A DNA stretch of 64,000 bases from Cryptomeria japonica (lineage: Eukaryota; Streptophyta; Pinopsida; Cupressales; Cupressaceae): the NCBI RefSeq assembly GCF_030272615.1, contig NC_081413.1:553929136-553993135 (forward strand), written 5' to 3'. Below, piece after piece: positions 35,572 to 47,982 of the stretch. The notes beneath the pieces were generated by a model. The model had not been told where the DNA came from, searched no databases, and saw only the letters and a program-made list of their open reading frames with translations. The translations under genes were made by a program, and so were the position numbers. Each line of letters starts with the position of its first letter. Position 1 is the first letter of the stretch.

Positions 35572-37097
35572 TGTTGGCATACTGCGAACCAGTATGAGGA
35601 CATGATGACATTGTATGTTGTCATTGATGTCAATATGCTGAAGAAGAGAGAACCAGCATGTTACCAAGAACTGGTATATGTGAGAACCGGTATAACATTG
35701 TGAACCGGTATGTGTGCCAAAGTGAAGCGATGTGTCTATTCAAGGTGAACTGGCATGTTGATATGAGAACCGGTACATGGAAGCTTTGTATGACTACCAG
35801 TTGGCAGTCTCAGGGTTTCCGGTTGGTAGTCTCAGGGTTTCCGGTTGGTAGTCTCAGGGTTTCTGGTTGATGAGTTTCAAGCCTGTGTGACTCAACCGGT
35901 GACTTTGTGTGATGAGTTAGCATTGCAACGAAGAACAAACTATGTTGCCACGTTAGCCGTGTGTGCATGAAGGAGATTGGTCTCTTCTACCTTAGGAATG
36001 TGCGAAGTCTAGAAGCAGTGCAAACACGTGATGGGTTATCAGTCGCTAGGAAAGCGGTGGAAAATGAACGATGGTGAATGTCTTGAGATCAGTTCAAGAC
36101 TGTTGCATTTAATGCAATATGTTCAACGGTCAGGATTGAACCATTTGAATTGATTAACCTAATAGGTTTAGGGTTTAGGGTTTATGCTACCGACCTATCT
36201 GTTTCCTATAAGGTCATTGTTGTGTTTCTTTCTGAAGTTGTTGGCAAAAATTTGTGTGTATGTATCCAAGTGAAGAGATACGTGATTCTTGCCAGACCAG
36301 AGGAAAGAAGTGATATCTGCAGAGTGTAAGTACAGAAGTTGAAGAGGAGCTAAAGCAGATCTGCATTGGTATTAAGTGTTGTTACCAGATCATTGTAATA
36401 CCCGTTGATCTCTAACCACTTCAACAATTGAGAAATCCCTTAACAGGGTAGCTCTAACCGGCTTACAGTAAATCCTTTTACAGGGTGACTCAAAACCATT
36501 GAGTTCTTGAAATCCTCTAACAAGGTAACCTTTAACAGGGTTTAACCCTTAATCGAGTATTCTAGCCATCCCTTAACCAGGTGATCCCTAACAGGATCGG
36601 TTCCTAACAGAACCTATTGTATCAGTCTTTAACCGAACAAGGCTCCTAACAGAGAAGACTTCTAAAGAGTTCATAAAACAGCTTGTGGGTATTCATCCCC
36701 ACCATGGTTTTTCCCAGTTGGGTTTCCATGTGAAAAATTTGTGTGTTATGTGTAGTAATTTTCATGTGATGGTTTAAGTGATTTGTGTCTGATAGTAAAT
36801 CGTGTTGAACTGGTTATTGTATTTCTGATGATTGACTACCTATTCATGCATAAGGGTGAAATGGAAGTATAGCTCTAGGATTGTATGAAAAGATTAGTGT
36901 TAACTGGTTTATGCTTATCTCGGCTATTCTGAGTGTAGCCGGTTATTCTCTGTTTAAGACCGGTATTACTGTTTGTCTACCAAAGTATAGTGTCTGCTGA
37001 CTAACCAGTTTCAGGAAAGTGGTTTTTGCTTGTACCGATTCACCCCCGCCCCCTCTCAGTACCGGTTTAGTACTTATCATTCCTCTTTAAGTTATCA
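35572..37097 (+). repeat. B 3' LTR
   Basis: 1,526 bp, matching 29625-31162. It shares the TTTCCGGTTGGTAG repeats near 35816-35875, telo-box near 36167-36182, hairpin array and C-rich tract. Confidence 0.94.
36434..36655 (+). promoter_or_regulatory. mini-hairpin array, B 3' LTR
   Basis: Contains a perfect 5-bp-stem unit GATCCCTAACAGGATC (36583-36598), followed by GGTTCCTAACAGAACC and further units. Confidence 0.75.
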
Positions 37098-37102
37098 CTA
37101 GG

Positions 37103-37789
37103 AGCATTTGTGAGTCCAAATGGCATAACAAGCCATTCATAAAGTCCTTTTGTGGTCTTGAAGGTTATCTTCCATTCATCTCCCTCCTTGATTCTAATTT
37201 GGTGGTAACAACTCTTGAGGTCTATCTTGGTGAAGTATTCAGCACCTCCTAAATAATCCTTCAAATCTTCAATCCTTGGAATGGGAAATCTATACTTGAT
37301 TGTAATCCGGTTTATGGCTCTAGAATCAGTGCAAAGTCTCCAAGTACCTCCCTTCTTTGGGGATAAAATGGTGGGTATTGCACATGGGCTAATGCTCTTC
37401 CTTATCAAACCATTGTCTAAGAGTGCTTGTATTTGCTTAGCTACCTCCCTGTTCTGATCTGGTGTCATTTTATAGGCTTCCTTATTAGGCAATGAGGCTC
37501 TAGGTATGAAGTCAATCTGGTGACTTATGGCACATTGAGGAGGCAAGGTTGATGGTGTTCCATCACTGATAATGTCCTTAAACTGATTTAGGACCTGCTA
37601 CATTTCATTGGGAATGCATACTTTCTTATAATTGCTTTCTTCTTTTGGTTTTACAACAATTGCAAACCCCACTCCTTCTCCTTCCTTGAGTGTGTTAATG
37701 AACTCCTTCTCACCAACTAGCAACACATTAGGACCCTTTGATCTGCCCTCTTCTTGGTCTCCTATCCTATGGACTGAATTTTATAGGTG
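37103..37789 (-). pseudogene. pol: G1 reverse transcriptase, N-terminal part
   Basis: Minus strand, continuing from the protease at 47983 across C. It includes the pre-polymerase linker, [13 protein letters not shown], the LLDNGLIR segment, [29 protein letters not shown] (first catalytic Asp present) and [10 protein letters not shown], where B is inserted. One stop lies in the linker near 37600. Typical Ty3/gypsy reverse transcriptase fingers and palm. Confidence 0.92.
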
Positions 37790-37794
37790 ATTCT

Positions 37795-39231
37795 TGTTGG
37801 CATTTTGAGTTTGTTGGTTTTTTGCATCAAGATTTTATTAATGATGTGCTATCATTGATGTCAATTGAACCGGTAAATGGTATTCATGTTATTGCTGATA
37901 TTATTATTTTTTATATTGGCTAGTAACTGGTAAGAAGAGATTTGTGGAAGATGTTGTAAACCTGTATGTTAAGTTTTGTGAGTTGAACCACTGTAAATGG
38001 TTAAACCTTTCTATGTAATGTAACTGGTAAACCCTATCAATTGTTAAAGCCTAATCGACCAAGTTTGATGGTTTGTTATCTGATAAGCGGTAATGAAGGA
38101 GACACATGTGATCATTTGATTACAGAGATATTCAAATTGTTTTGGCACGTTTGATCTTGTCTAGGGAAGGAGAAAAGTGGATTGCATCTAATGCATAGCG
38201 CGTGATGAGTTACAAAGTCCAATAGAGAGGTGATCATGGAATGGTTCAAATTGTCCTGAAGAATGTGAATAGATTGTCATAATTTCTAATGGTCAAGATT
38301 GTACCAACTTGTTTGTAATCTCGATGATGTGAATTAGGTTTTTGTTGTGTTACTAACCTAATTGATTTCTATTTAAGCTCAATGAAGTTGTTTGTTAAGG
38401 TTGTTGGCAAGGTAGTAGAAAACCTGTTGAGTGTATAGTTTCCAAACCGGTGAATGGATCTGCACTTTGAGTGAAGGCAGACTGAAGGATATAGAAGGAT
38501 CTGATCAAGCAAAAGTAGTGCTATTTAGACAGATCAACAAAACTATTGTTTTCTAACAATTACAACAAAAGTTAAATCCCTTAACCGGGTAAGCTCTAAC
38601 AAGCTTTTTTACTCATTAAATCCTCTAACAAGGTAGTCCATTAGCTTGGATTCTTAAATCCTCCAGCGAGGTTACTCCTAATAGGGTATTGTGCTTCTAA
38701 CAAGGCATATTTGTAAATCCCTTAACTGAGTGATTCCTAACCAGAATTAGTTCTTAACAGGACTTATAGTAAATCTCTAATAGGCTTTGGCTCCTAACAA
38801 GGGAAACTTCAAAAGAGTTCAGATAGCTATGCTTGTGATTCTCATCTCACCGTGGTTTTTACCTATTTGGGTTTTCCATGTATAAACATTTGTGTCAAGT
38901 GGTGAATGCTTTTGTGGTTGTGATCTTATTTGTTGATTTGGTTAATCTCTGATAAGGCATGTTAAGTAGAAGCATTAAGAGATGAATATGTTGAGTTATG
39001 ATTAAGCATTGTTGATATTCACAAGATTGAAGTTGTTTACTGTTAAAGTTGTCATAACAGTTAAACCGGTTGATGTCAAGTATTCTTATGAATATTGATC
39101 TTGATTGAGATATGATTACTTCGTTTGACTGAGTTTGAGTTTGGGAACTTTGTATCAGTTTTTCAGTATACTGATTCACCCCCCCCCCTCTCAGTATTCT
39201 ATCGAATACTTATTCTTTCATCATACCATCA
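37795..39231 (+). repeat. C first LTR
   Basis: 1,437 bp, TGTTGGCATTTTG...CATCA. A TATTTAAG TATA-like site lies near 38371. It contains a hairpin array, a GGTTTTTACCTATTTGGG block near 38853 and a C-rich tract near 39178. Confidence 0.93.
38575..38808 (+). promoter_or_regulatory. mini-hairpin array, C first LTR
   Basis: About eleven units with stems unlike those of B/E/F. Perfect ones: AGCTCTAACAAGCT (38592-38605), CCTCTAACAAGG near 38622 and TCCATTAGCTTGGA (38637-38650). Others are CCTCCAGCGAGG and imperfect TGCTTCTAACAAGGCA. Confidence 0.75.
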
Positions 39232-39233
39232 AT

Positions 39234-39245
39234 TGGTATCAGAGC
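39234..39245 (+). other. C first primer binding site
   Basis: TGGTATCAGAGC, two bases after the first LTR. Confidence 0.93.
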
Positions 39246-39302
39246 ATCTCAGGTCCTCTTAATCTAAAAGCCTAATAGCTTGAGGAAAAGATCTTATAGA
39301 TC

Positions 39303-42300
39303 ATGATGAAAAAAGAAGGTCTGAAGTACAACAAAGATAACTATAGAATATGGAGTGACAAAATGAAAATTTATATTAAGATTCTTGGTAATCAGTATTG
39401 GGAGCATCTAGAAAATAAGTATACTACACCTACTGGACCTCTAACTGATGATCAGAAGAAAGAACAGCAAGAAAATCACCAGGCACTAGAAGCTATTATT
39501 AGTTGCCTGTCCGATGTTGAATATGTAGATGTTCATGGTCTTGAAACTGCATATGAAGTATGGAAGAAACTAGAAGAGATTTATAGCGGTGATGAACATG
39601 TTAAGATTGCCAAAGAGGAGATTTTAAGAGGCAATTTTGATGACATGAGAATGTTTGGAGAATATCTAGCAGTATGGTCAAAGGATTAAAGAGATAGTTG
39701 GTGAGATAAAGAGTGCAGGAGGGAAAGTGGAAGATGCCACAATAATCAGTAAGGTACTAATAACCCTGCTACCAATCTATGCTATCTGAGTTGCAATTAT
39801 TTAGGAGCTGAAATCCATTGATAAGACAAAGGTAACTCTTGACTCTATTATTGGCAAACTTACTACTTTTGCACAAAATGGCTATGATGGTAGTCTACAT
39901 AAATCAGAAACTGCATTTAGAGATTATGTCCCTAAACCATCTGTGAGAAGAAGTAGAGATACCGGCCATAATTATGAATCTAACCCAACAGAGATGTTGA
40001 AGATGAAGACAGCTTAGTAGAACTTGAAGCATTGTTGGCAAAATGACTGCCTAGAGGCACTGGTAAATATAGAGGTAAGCTACCTTTAAAATGTTTTGCA
40101 TGCGACAAGATTCGTCATATAGCAACAAATTTCCCTAATGGTGAAAATGAATACAAGAGAGATATATTTAAGAAATACAAGGGTAAAGGCAAGAGATATT
40201 GTCTTGTAGCTATTGACAGTGGTATTACTGATGAAGAATCAGATGATGATGCTAGTGAAGGTATTGTATTTGTAGCAATTAAAGAAGAAATATTAGATGA
40301 GAAGGCACTAGTATCCAGAATGGATAACTCTGATGATTGGATCATTGATAGTGGTTGTTCACATCATATGACCAGTGATTGGAGCAAAATTCTTTCCCTA
40401 AAGGAATTTGATGGCGGTGTTGTCAGATTTGGCAATGACTCACCCTATATGGTTAAAGGTAAGGGAGTTATTTCTCTTAATGGGAAAAGTAGTTTTGACG
40501 ATGTCTATTGGGTTGAAGGCCTAAAGGAAAATCTTCTTAGTGTGGCACAACTTAATTACAAAGGATACCCACTAGAATTCAGAAATGGTATATGCAAAAT
40601 CTTTGACAACAAAGGAGAATTGATTGCAACCGGTAAATAGACCATGGGTAATCTATTTCATCTCAATCCTAAAGTTAGCAACTGTTTGTTTGCAAAAATA
40701 GATGATAGTTGGCTTTGGCGTAGGAGATTTTGTCATATTTATTTTGACAATATTATTTAAGTAAGCAAGTCTAAGATAGTAAGAGGTATGCCTCAGCTAG
40801 AAAAACCGGTTAATGCTCTTTGTAAAGAATGTCAACTAGGAAAGATGACTTCTTCAACTTTTAAGAGAAAGTCCTTCTCAGCAGAGCACTTGTTAGATTT
40901 GGTTCATACAGATCTATATGGACCAATAAGAACAAGAAGCATTCAAGGTGAGATACTTTATGATCTTCACTGATGAATGTTCAAGGATGATGTGGGTCAC
41001 ATTCTTGAAGGATAAAAATGAAGCATTTGGTAAATTCAAGGCATTCAGAGCCTTAGCTGAGAAAGAGAGTCGCAAAAAGATAAAATGTCTAAGAACAAAT
41101 CAAGGCGGTGAATTTACTTCTGCAGATTTCACTAAATATTGTGATGATAGTGGTATCAAGCGGCAGCTTTCTGCACCAGGGACACCATAGTAGAATGGTA
41201 TAGCCGAAAGAAACAACCTGTCAGTGGTTCAAGCTACTAGGAATATGTTGAGACAAGGTGGTGTATCAAAAACATTTTGGAAAGAAGTTGTAAATAGAGC
41301 TGTGTACACAATGAACCAAGTTCTGGTAAAAAGAGGTAAGAACAAGACCCCATATGAGTACTGGTATGGGAGATCACCTAATGTTATCTATTTTAAAATA
41401 TTTGGTAGCAAATGTTTTATTAAAAGAGGTGATTACATAAGCAAATTTGAAGCTAAGAGTGATGAAGGCATATTCCTTGGCTATTCTACCAAGAGTAAGG
41501 CCTATAAATGCTTCAACAACCGGACACAAAAAATTGTTGAAAGTGTTGATGTTCATGTAGATGAATGTCCTAAAATTACAGAAGGAACCAGTTATGAGAA
41601 GAAGGATGAAGATCCTTGTATTTTTCTTTTGGAACCTAAAGTTGTTAAATCAAAAACCGGTAAAGCAAACCTTGATGAACTTTTTCAACTAAACAAATAA
41701 ATTCAGAGGAAGATGACAATGATGAAGCTAAACCTAAAGAGAATGATCATGTTATTCCTAGGTATGTGAGACTAAATCACAGTCCTGAACAAAAAATTGG
41801 GGATAAGGATGTTGGAGTGCTAACTAGAAGGAGAATAAGAGAGAACTCTTGCATGATATCCACCTTTGAACCTAGAAGTGCTAAAGAGGCATTTGGTGAT
41901 GATCATTGGGTGAAAGCTATGGAGGAGGAGTTAGAACAAATTGAGAAGAACAACACTTGGACCTTGGTACCCTGACTGGTAAACAAAAATGTTATAGGTA
42001 CTAAATGAGTGTTCTGAAACAAGTTAAATGAAGATTGTATTGTAGTTCGGAATAAGGCAAGATTAGTATACAAAGGTTATGCACAAGAAGAAGGAGAAGA
42101 CAATGGAGAAACTTTTGCACCAGTAGCAAGACTGGAAGATGTCAGAACATTGCTTGCATTTGCAACTCATAAAAAGTTCAAGGTATACCAGATGGATGTT
42201 AAGTCTACATTCTTGAATGGGATACTGGAAAAAGAGGTCTATAATGAGCAGCCTGATGGTTATGCATTGACAAATAAGGAAGACATGGTATGCAAATTGC

Positions 42301-43395
42301 ATAAAGCCTTGTATGGATTAAAGCAAGCACCTAGAGCATGGTATGAATGGCTTCATACTCGTTTGATGAAGATAGACTTTACTAGAACTAGTGATGACAA
42401 CAACATTTATCTCAAGTCTGAAGGAGATGAAATATTGGTTAGTGAAGTATTTGTAGATGACATTATATTTGGAGGTAATGATGACATGAGAATTTTTTTT
42501 GTAGATGGAATGAAGAATGAATTTGAGATATCATTGGTAGGGGAAATAAAAAATTTCATAGGCTTACAGATACAACAGATGAAGAATGGTATTTTCATTA
42601 CTCAATCCATGTATGTGAAAGAGGTTTTGAAGACTTTTGGTATGAGTGAATGTAAACCAGTTGGAACCCTAATGGTTATAGGTTATAAATTGTCCAAGGA
42701 TCTAAGTCTATAGATGAAAAAGAATATAGGTCAATGATTGGCAAACTACACTATGTTGTTCACAGTCGACCAGATATTGCCCATGCAGTTGGTATTGTTG
42801 CTAGATTTCAGAAGAATCCAAAGGAGGCACATATGATGGCAACTAAGAGAATATTTAGATATCTGAAAGGTATTGTTGACTATGGGTTATGGTATCCATA
42901 TGATGGAAATTTTGATCTGAAAGCATACACAAATGTTGATTGGGTAGGAAACATTGATGACTGGAAAAGTACTACCAGTCGAGCACTCTTTTTAGGAGGA
43001 AGGCTAGTCTCTTGGAGTAGTAAAAAGTAAAGTTGCACTTCACAATCTACTACTTAAGCTAAGTATGTAGCAGCGTATATAAATTGCACATAAACTATGT
43101 GGATGAGGCACATTTTGGAAGGTTTGAAGATAGAAATCTTAGAACCTATAAGATTTTGTGTGATAATACAAGTGCAATAAACATTTCAAAAAATCTTGTT
43201 TTGCACGCAAGGACTAAGCACATTGAATTGAAATATCACTTCTTGAGGAAAAAAGTTCAAAGTAAAGATGTTATCTTGGAGAATGTTTCTACCAAGGAGC
43301 AGCTTGCAGATATCTTTACCAAACCTCTGCCTAAGACCACTTTCAATTAGCTTAGAAGACAATTGGGGGTTGTCCCTCTTCATGAAGTTAGTTAA
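39303..43395 (+). pseudogene. gag-pol: C copy 1 copia polyprotein, decayed
   Basis: Start ATG 39303. A small deletion near 39655 shifts the gag frame, and other shifts lie between later segments (near 40945, 41700-41766, 42700 and 43050). The gag knuckle is damaged (CFACDKIRHIATNF). Protease WIIDSGCSHHMT (DSG 40347-40355) is intact. Integrase has VHTDLYGP but TNQGGEF, so the second Asp is Asn. Reverse transcriptase keeps FVDD near 42450-42461. RNase H and the C-terminus end at TAA 43393-43395. Stops include TAG TAG at 41188-41193 in the PQQNG box. Confidence 0.92.
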
Positions 43396-43538
43396 GCATG
43401 ATGTTGATTGCATCAGTCCCTGAACAACTTGTAGAATCTTATATGGATTGATGAAGGAGTAGATGTATTCCATAGGGGGGGCATCAACATCACAGTGAGA
43501 GCAGAATTACATGTTTTACTTTCACTTTGGCACTGTTG

Positions 43539-43716
43539 TCAAAGGGGGAGATGAATTATGTGTCTAATTAAGTGAACCAGTGGTAGGCTGAAAATAGAGC
43601 GAGCAAGGTGAATATTTTGTAATGTAAATAAGGATTCCTATTCACCTATCTCACCAAACTCAGTAGCAATCAGAGGCATTGATATTTGTATTGCCATCAA
43701 TGCCAAAGGGGTAGAT
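43539..43716 (+). other. C polypurine tract cluster
   Basis: CAAAGGGGGAGATG near 43540 and the priming tract CCAAAGGGGTAGAT ending at 43716, with one G changed to T inside it. A GGGGGGG run also lies near 43474. Confidence 0.8.
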
Positions 43717-45154
43717 TGTTGGAATTTTGAGTTTGTTGGTAATTTGCATCAAGATTGCATTAATGAAATGTTGTCATTGATGTCAATTGAACTGGTAAAT
43801 GGTATTCATGTTATTGCTGATATTATTGTTTTTTATATTGGCTAGTAACCGGTAAGAAGAGATTTGTGGAAGATGGTGTAAACATGTATGTTAATTTTTG
43901 TGAGTTGAACTGGTGTAAAGGGTTAAACCTTTCTATGTAATGTAACCAGTAAACCCTATCAGTTGTTAAACCCTAACTAACCAAGTTTGATGGTTTGTTA
44001 TCTGATAAGCGGTAATAAAGGAGACACGTGTGATCATTTGATTAAGGAGATATTCAAAAAAAATTGCATGTTTTTTCTTGTCTAGGGAAGGAGCAAAGTG
44101 GATTGCATCTAATGCACAGCACATGATGATTTACAAAGTCCAATAGAGTGATGATCATGAAATGGTTGAAATTGTCTTGAAGAATGTGAAGAGATTGTCA
44201 TAATTTCTAACGGTCAAGATTGTACTGACTTGTTTGTAATATCAATTATGAGAATTAGGTTTTTGTTGTGTTACTGGCCTAATTGATTTCTATTTAAGAT
44301 CGATGGAGTTGTTTGTTAAGGTTGTTTGGCAAGGTTGGTAGAAAACCTATTGAGTGTATAGTTGCCAAACTGATGAATGGATCTGCACTTTGAGTGAAGG
44401 TAGCCTAAAGCATATAGAAGGATCTGATCAAGCAAAAGTAATGCTATTCAAACAGATCAACTAAACTGTTGTTTTCTAACAATTACAGCAGAAGTTAAAT
44501 CCCATAACCGGGTAAGCTCTAACAAGATTGGTTACTCATTAAATCCTCTAACAAGGTGGTCCATTAGCTTGGGATCTTAAATCCTCCAGCGAGGTTACTC
44601 CTAATAGGGTATTGTGCTTCTGACAAGGCATACTTGTAAATCCCTTAACCGGGTGATTCCTAACCAGAATTAGTTCTTAACAAGACTTGTTGTAAAGCTC
44701 TAACAGGCTTTGGCTCCAAATAGGTTGAACTTCGAAAGAGTTCAGATAGCTATCCTTGTGAGTCTCATCTCACTGTGGTTTTTACCTATTTGGGTTTTCC
44801 ACGTATAAAGAATTTGTATCAAGTGGTGAATGCTTTTGTGGTTGTGATCTTATTTATTGATTTGGTTAATCTTTGATAAGGCATGTTAAGTAGAAGCATT
44901 AAGAGATGAATATGTTAAGTTATGATTAAGTATTGTTGATATTCACAAGATTGAAGTTGTTTACTATTAAAGTTGTCATAATAGTTAAACTGATTGATGT
45001 CAAGTATTCTTATGAATATTGATCTTGATTGAGATATGATTACTTCGTTTGACTGAGTTTGAGTTTTGGAAATTTGTATTAGTTTTTCAGTCTATTGATT
45101 CACCCCCCTCCTCTCAGTATTCTACTGGATACTTATTCTTTCATCATACCATCA
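43717..45154 (+). repeat. C middle LTR
   Basis: 1,438 bp, matching the first LTR along its full length. It serves as 3' LTR of copy 1 and 5' LTR of copy 2, with a polypurine tract before it and a primer site (45157-45168, TGGTATCAGAGT) after it. Confidence 0.93.
44500..44735 (+). promoter_or_regulatory. mini-hairpin array, C middle LTR
   Basis: Same order of units as in the first LTR, several with stem mismatches. CCTCTAACAAGG and CCTCCAGCGAGG are intact. Confidence 0.65.
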
Positions 45155-45225
45155 ATTGGTATCAGAGTGTCTCAGGTCCTCTTAATCTAAAAGCCTAACA
45201 GCTTGAGGAAAAGATCTTGTAGATC

Positions 45226-47743
45226 ATGATGAAGAAAGAAGGTCCAAAGTTCAATAAAGATAACTATATAATATGGAATGACAGAATGAAATTTTACATT
45301 AAGAGTCTTGGTAGTCAATATTGGGAGCATATAGAAAATAAGTATATGACACCTACTGGACCTATGACTAATGATCAGAAGAAAGAACAACAAGAAAATC
45401 ACTAGGCACTAGAAGCTACTATCAATTCCCTGTCTGATGTTGAATATGTAGATGTTCATGGTCTTGTAACTAAATATGAAGTATGGAAGAAAGTAGAAGA
45501 GATTTATAGAGGTGATGAACATGTTAAGATTGCCAAAGAGGAGAGTTTAAGAGGCAAGTTTGACAACATGAGAATGTTTGAAGGTGAGAATATCCAGCAG
45601 TATGGTCAAAGGATTAAAGAGATAGTTGGTGAGATAAAGAGTGCAGGAGGAAAAGTGGAAGATGCCACAGTAATCAATAAGGTACTGAGAACCCTACTAC
45701 CATTCTATGCTATCCGATTTGAAGCTATTCAGGAGCTAAAATCCATTGATAAGACAAAGGTAACTCTTGACTCTATTATTGGCAAACTTACTACTTTTGA
45801 ACTGAATGGCTATGATGGTAGTGTACAGAAATCAGAATCTACATTTAGAGATTTTGTCCCTAACCCATCTGTGAGAAGAAGTAGAGATATCGGCCATAAC
45901 TATGAATCTAGACCCAGCAGAGATGTTGAAGATGAAGATAGCTTAGTAGAACTTGAAGCATTGTTGGCAAAATGACTACCTAAAGGCACTGGTAAATATA
46001 GAGGTAAGTTACCTTTAAAATGTTTTGCATGCAACAAGATTGGTCATATAGCAGTAAATTGTCCTAATGGTGAAAATGAATACAAGAGAGATATATTTAA
46101 TAAATACAAGGGTAAAGGCAAGAGAGACTGTCTTGTAGCTATTGACAATGGTGTTACTGATGAAGAATCGGATGATGATGCTAGTGAAGGTATTATGTTT
46201 ATAGCAATTAAGGAAGAAATATCAGATGAGAAGGGACTAGTATCCAGAATGGATAACTCTGATGATTTGATCATTGATAGTGGTTTTTCACATCACATGA
46301 CCAGTGATCAGAGCAAATTTATTTCCCTGAAGGAATTTGATGGTGGTGTTGTTAGATATGGCAATGACTCACCCTGTATGGTTAAAGGTAAGGGAGTTAT
46401 TTCTCCTAATGGGAAAAGAAGTGTTGATGATGTCTATTGGGTTGAAGGCCTAAAGCACAATCTTCTTAGTGTGGTATAGCTTAATGGCAGAGGATACCCA
46501 CTGGAATTCAGAAATGGTATATGTAAAATCTTTGACAACAAAGGAGGATTGATTGCAACCAATAAATAGACCAAAGGTAATCTATTTCATCTCAATCCTA
46601 AAGTTATCAACTATTTGATTGCAAAAATAGATGATATCTGGCTTTGCTATAGGAGATTTTATCATATTAATTTTGACAATATTATTAAAGTAAGCAAGTC
46701 TAAGATAGTAAGAGGTCTGCCTCAGCTAGACAAACCAGTTAATGCTCTTTGTAAAGAATGTCAACTAGGAAAGATGACTTCTTCAACTTTTAAGAACAAG
46801 TCCTTCTCAGCAGAGTACTTGTTAGATTTGGTTCATACAGATCTATGTGGACCAATAAGAACAAGAAGCATTCAAGGTGACAGATACTTTATGATCTTAA
46901 CTTATGATTGTTCAAGGATGATGTGGGTCACATTCTTGAAGGATAAAAATGAAGCTTTTGGTAAATTCAAGGCATTCAGAGCCTTACCTAAGAAAGAGAG
47001 TGGCAAAAAAATAAAATTTCTAAGAACAAATCAAGGCAGTGAATTCACTTTTATAGATTTCACTAAATATTGTGATGACAATGGTATCAAGCGGAAGCTT
47101 TCTGCACCAAGGACACCATAGCAGAATGGTATAGCATAAAGAAACAATCGGTCAATGGTTGAAGCTGCTAGGACTATGTTTATATAGGGTGGTGTATCAA
47201 AAACATTTTGGAAAGAAGTTGTAAGTACAGTTGTGTGCACAATGAACCGAGTTCTTGTAAAAAGAGGTAAGGACAAGACCCCATATGAGTACTAGTATGG
47301 GAGATCACCTGATGTTAGCTATTTTAAATATTTGGTAGCAAATGTTTTATTAAAAGAGGTGATTACATAAGCAAATTTGAAGCTAAGAGTGATGAAGGCA
47401 TATTCCTTGGCTATTCTACCAAGAGTAAGGCCTATAAATGCTTCAACAACCGAACACAAAAAATTGTTGAAAGTGTTGATGTTCGTGTAGATGAATGTCC
47501 TAAAAATCTAGAAGGATCTAGTTCTGAGAAGAAGGATGAAGATCATTGCATTTCGCTTTTGGAACCTGAAACTGTTAAATCAGAAACCGGTAAAGCAAAC
47601 CCTAATGAACTTGTTCAATCGAAACAAATAAATTCAGAGGAAGACAATGATGAAGTTGAACCTGAAGAGAATGATCATGTTATTCCTAGGTATGTGAGAC
47701 TGAATCACAGTCCTGAATAGATAATTGGGGATAAGGATGCTGG
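45226..47743 (+). pseudogene. gag-pol: C copy 2 copia polyprotein, truncated
   Basis: Start ATG 45226. One frame runs through gag, protease and integrase to about 47330, where a one-base loss shifts it. In-frame stops: TAG 45403, TGA 45973, TAG 46477, TAG 46567, TAG 47119 and later ones. The knuckle CFACNKIGHIAVNC is intact. The protease box reads IIDSGFSHHMT. Integrase has VHTDLCGP, but TNQGSEF replaces the second Asp. Sequence stops abruptly at 47743, before reverse transcriptase, and continues as LTR tail; the join shares two or three bases (GGA/GA) with both sides. Confidence 0.92.
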
Positions 47744-47977
47744 GATTAAGCATTGTTTATATTCACAAGATTGAAGTTGTTTACTGTTAAAGTTGTCATA
47801 ACAGTTAAACTGGTTGATGTCAATTATTCTTATGAATATTGATCTTGACTGAGATATGATTACTTTTTTTGATTGAGTTTGAGTTTAAGAACTTTGTATC
47901 AGTTTTTCATTATACTGATTCACCTCCCCCCCCCTCTTATTATTCTACCGGATACTTATTCTTTCATCATACCATCA
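47744..47977 (+). repeat. C third LTR, only the last 234 bp
   Basis: Matches about 39003-39231 of the first LTR (ATTAAGCATTGTT... to CATCA). It is the remnant of the 3' LTR of copy 2 after an internal deletion. Confidence 0.92.
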
Positions 47978-47982
47978 ATTCC

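Larger units (their letters stand above)
29625..37097 (+). mobile_element. B: Ty1/copia element inside G1 reverse transcriptase
   Basis: A 7,473 bp element with LTRs 29625-31162 and 35572-37097 and duplication ctagg. It splits the G1 reverse transcriptase just after the LTNAPS box. Same family as E and F but a distinct LTR subfamily. Confidence 0.95.
37795..47977 (+). mobile_element. C: tandem Ty1/copia element (three LTRs, two insides)
   Basis: Order: LTR 37795-39231, internal copy 1 39232-43716, LTR 43717-45154, internal copy 2 45155-47743 (cut), LTR tail 47744-47977. The outer flanks are attct (37790-37794) and attcc (47978-47982), a target-site duplication with one mismatch, and the G1 frame rejoins across the whole block. 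This fits a single insertion that became a tandem through a shared LTR and later lost the 3' part of copy 2. The family is distinct from B/E/F. Confidence 0.85.

Noticed and set aside
43717-45154. Middle LTR of C as a separate solo LTR insertion
   Set aside because: It has a polypurine tract on the left, a primer site on the right and no flanking duplication, so it is part of a tandem.
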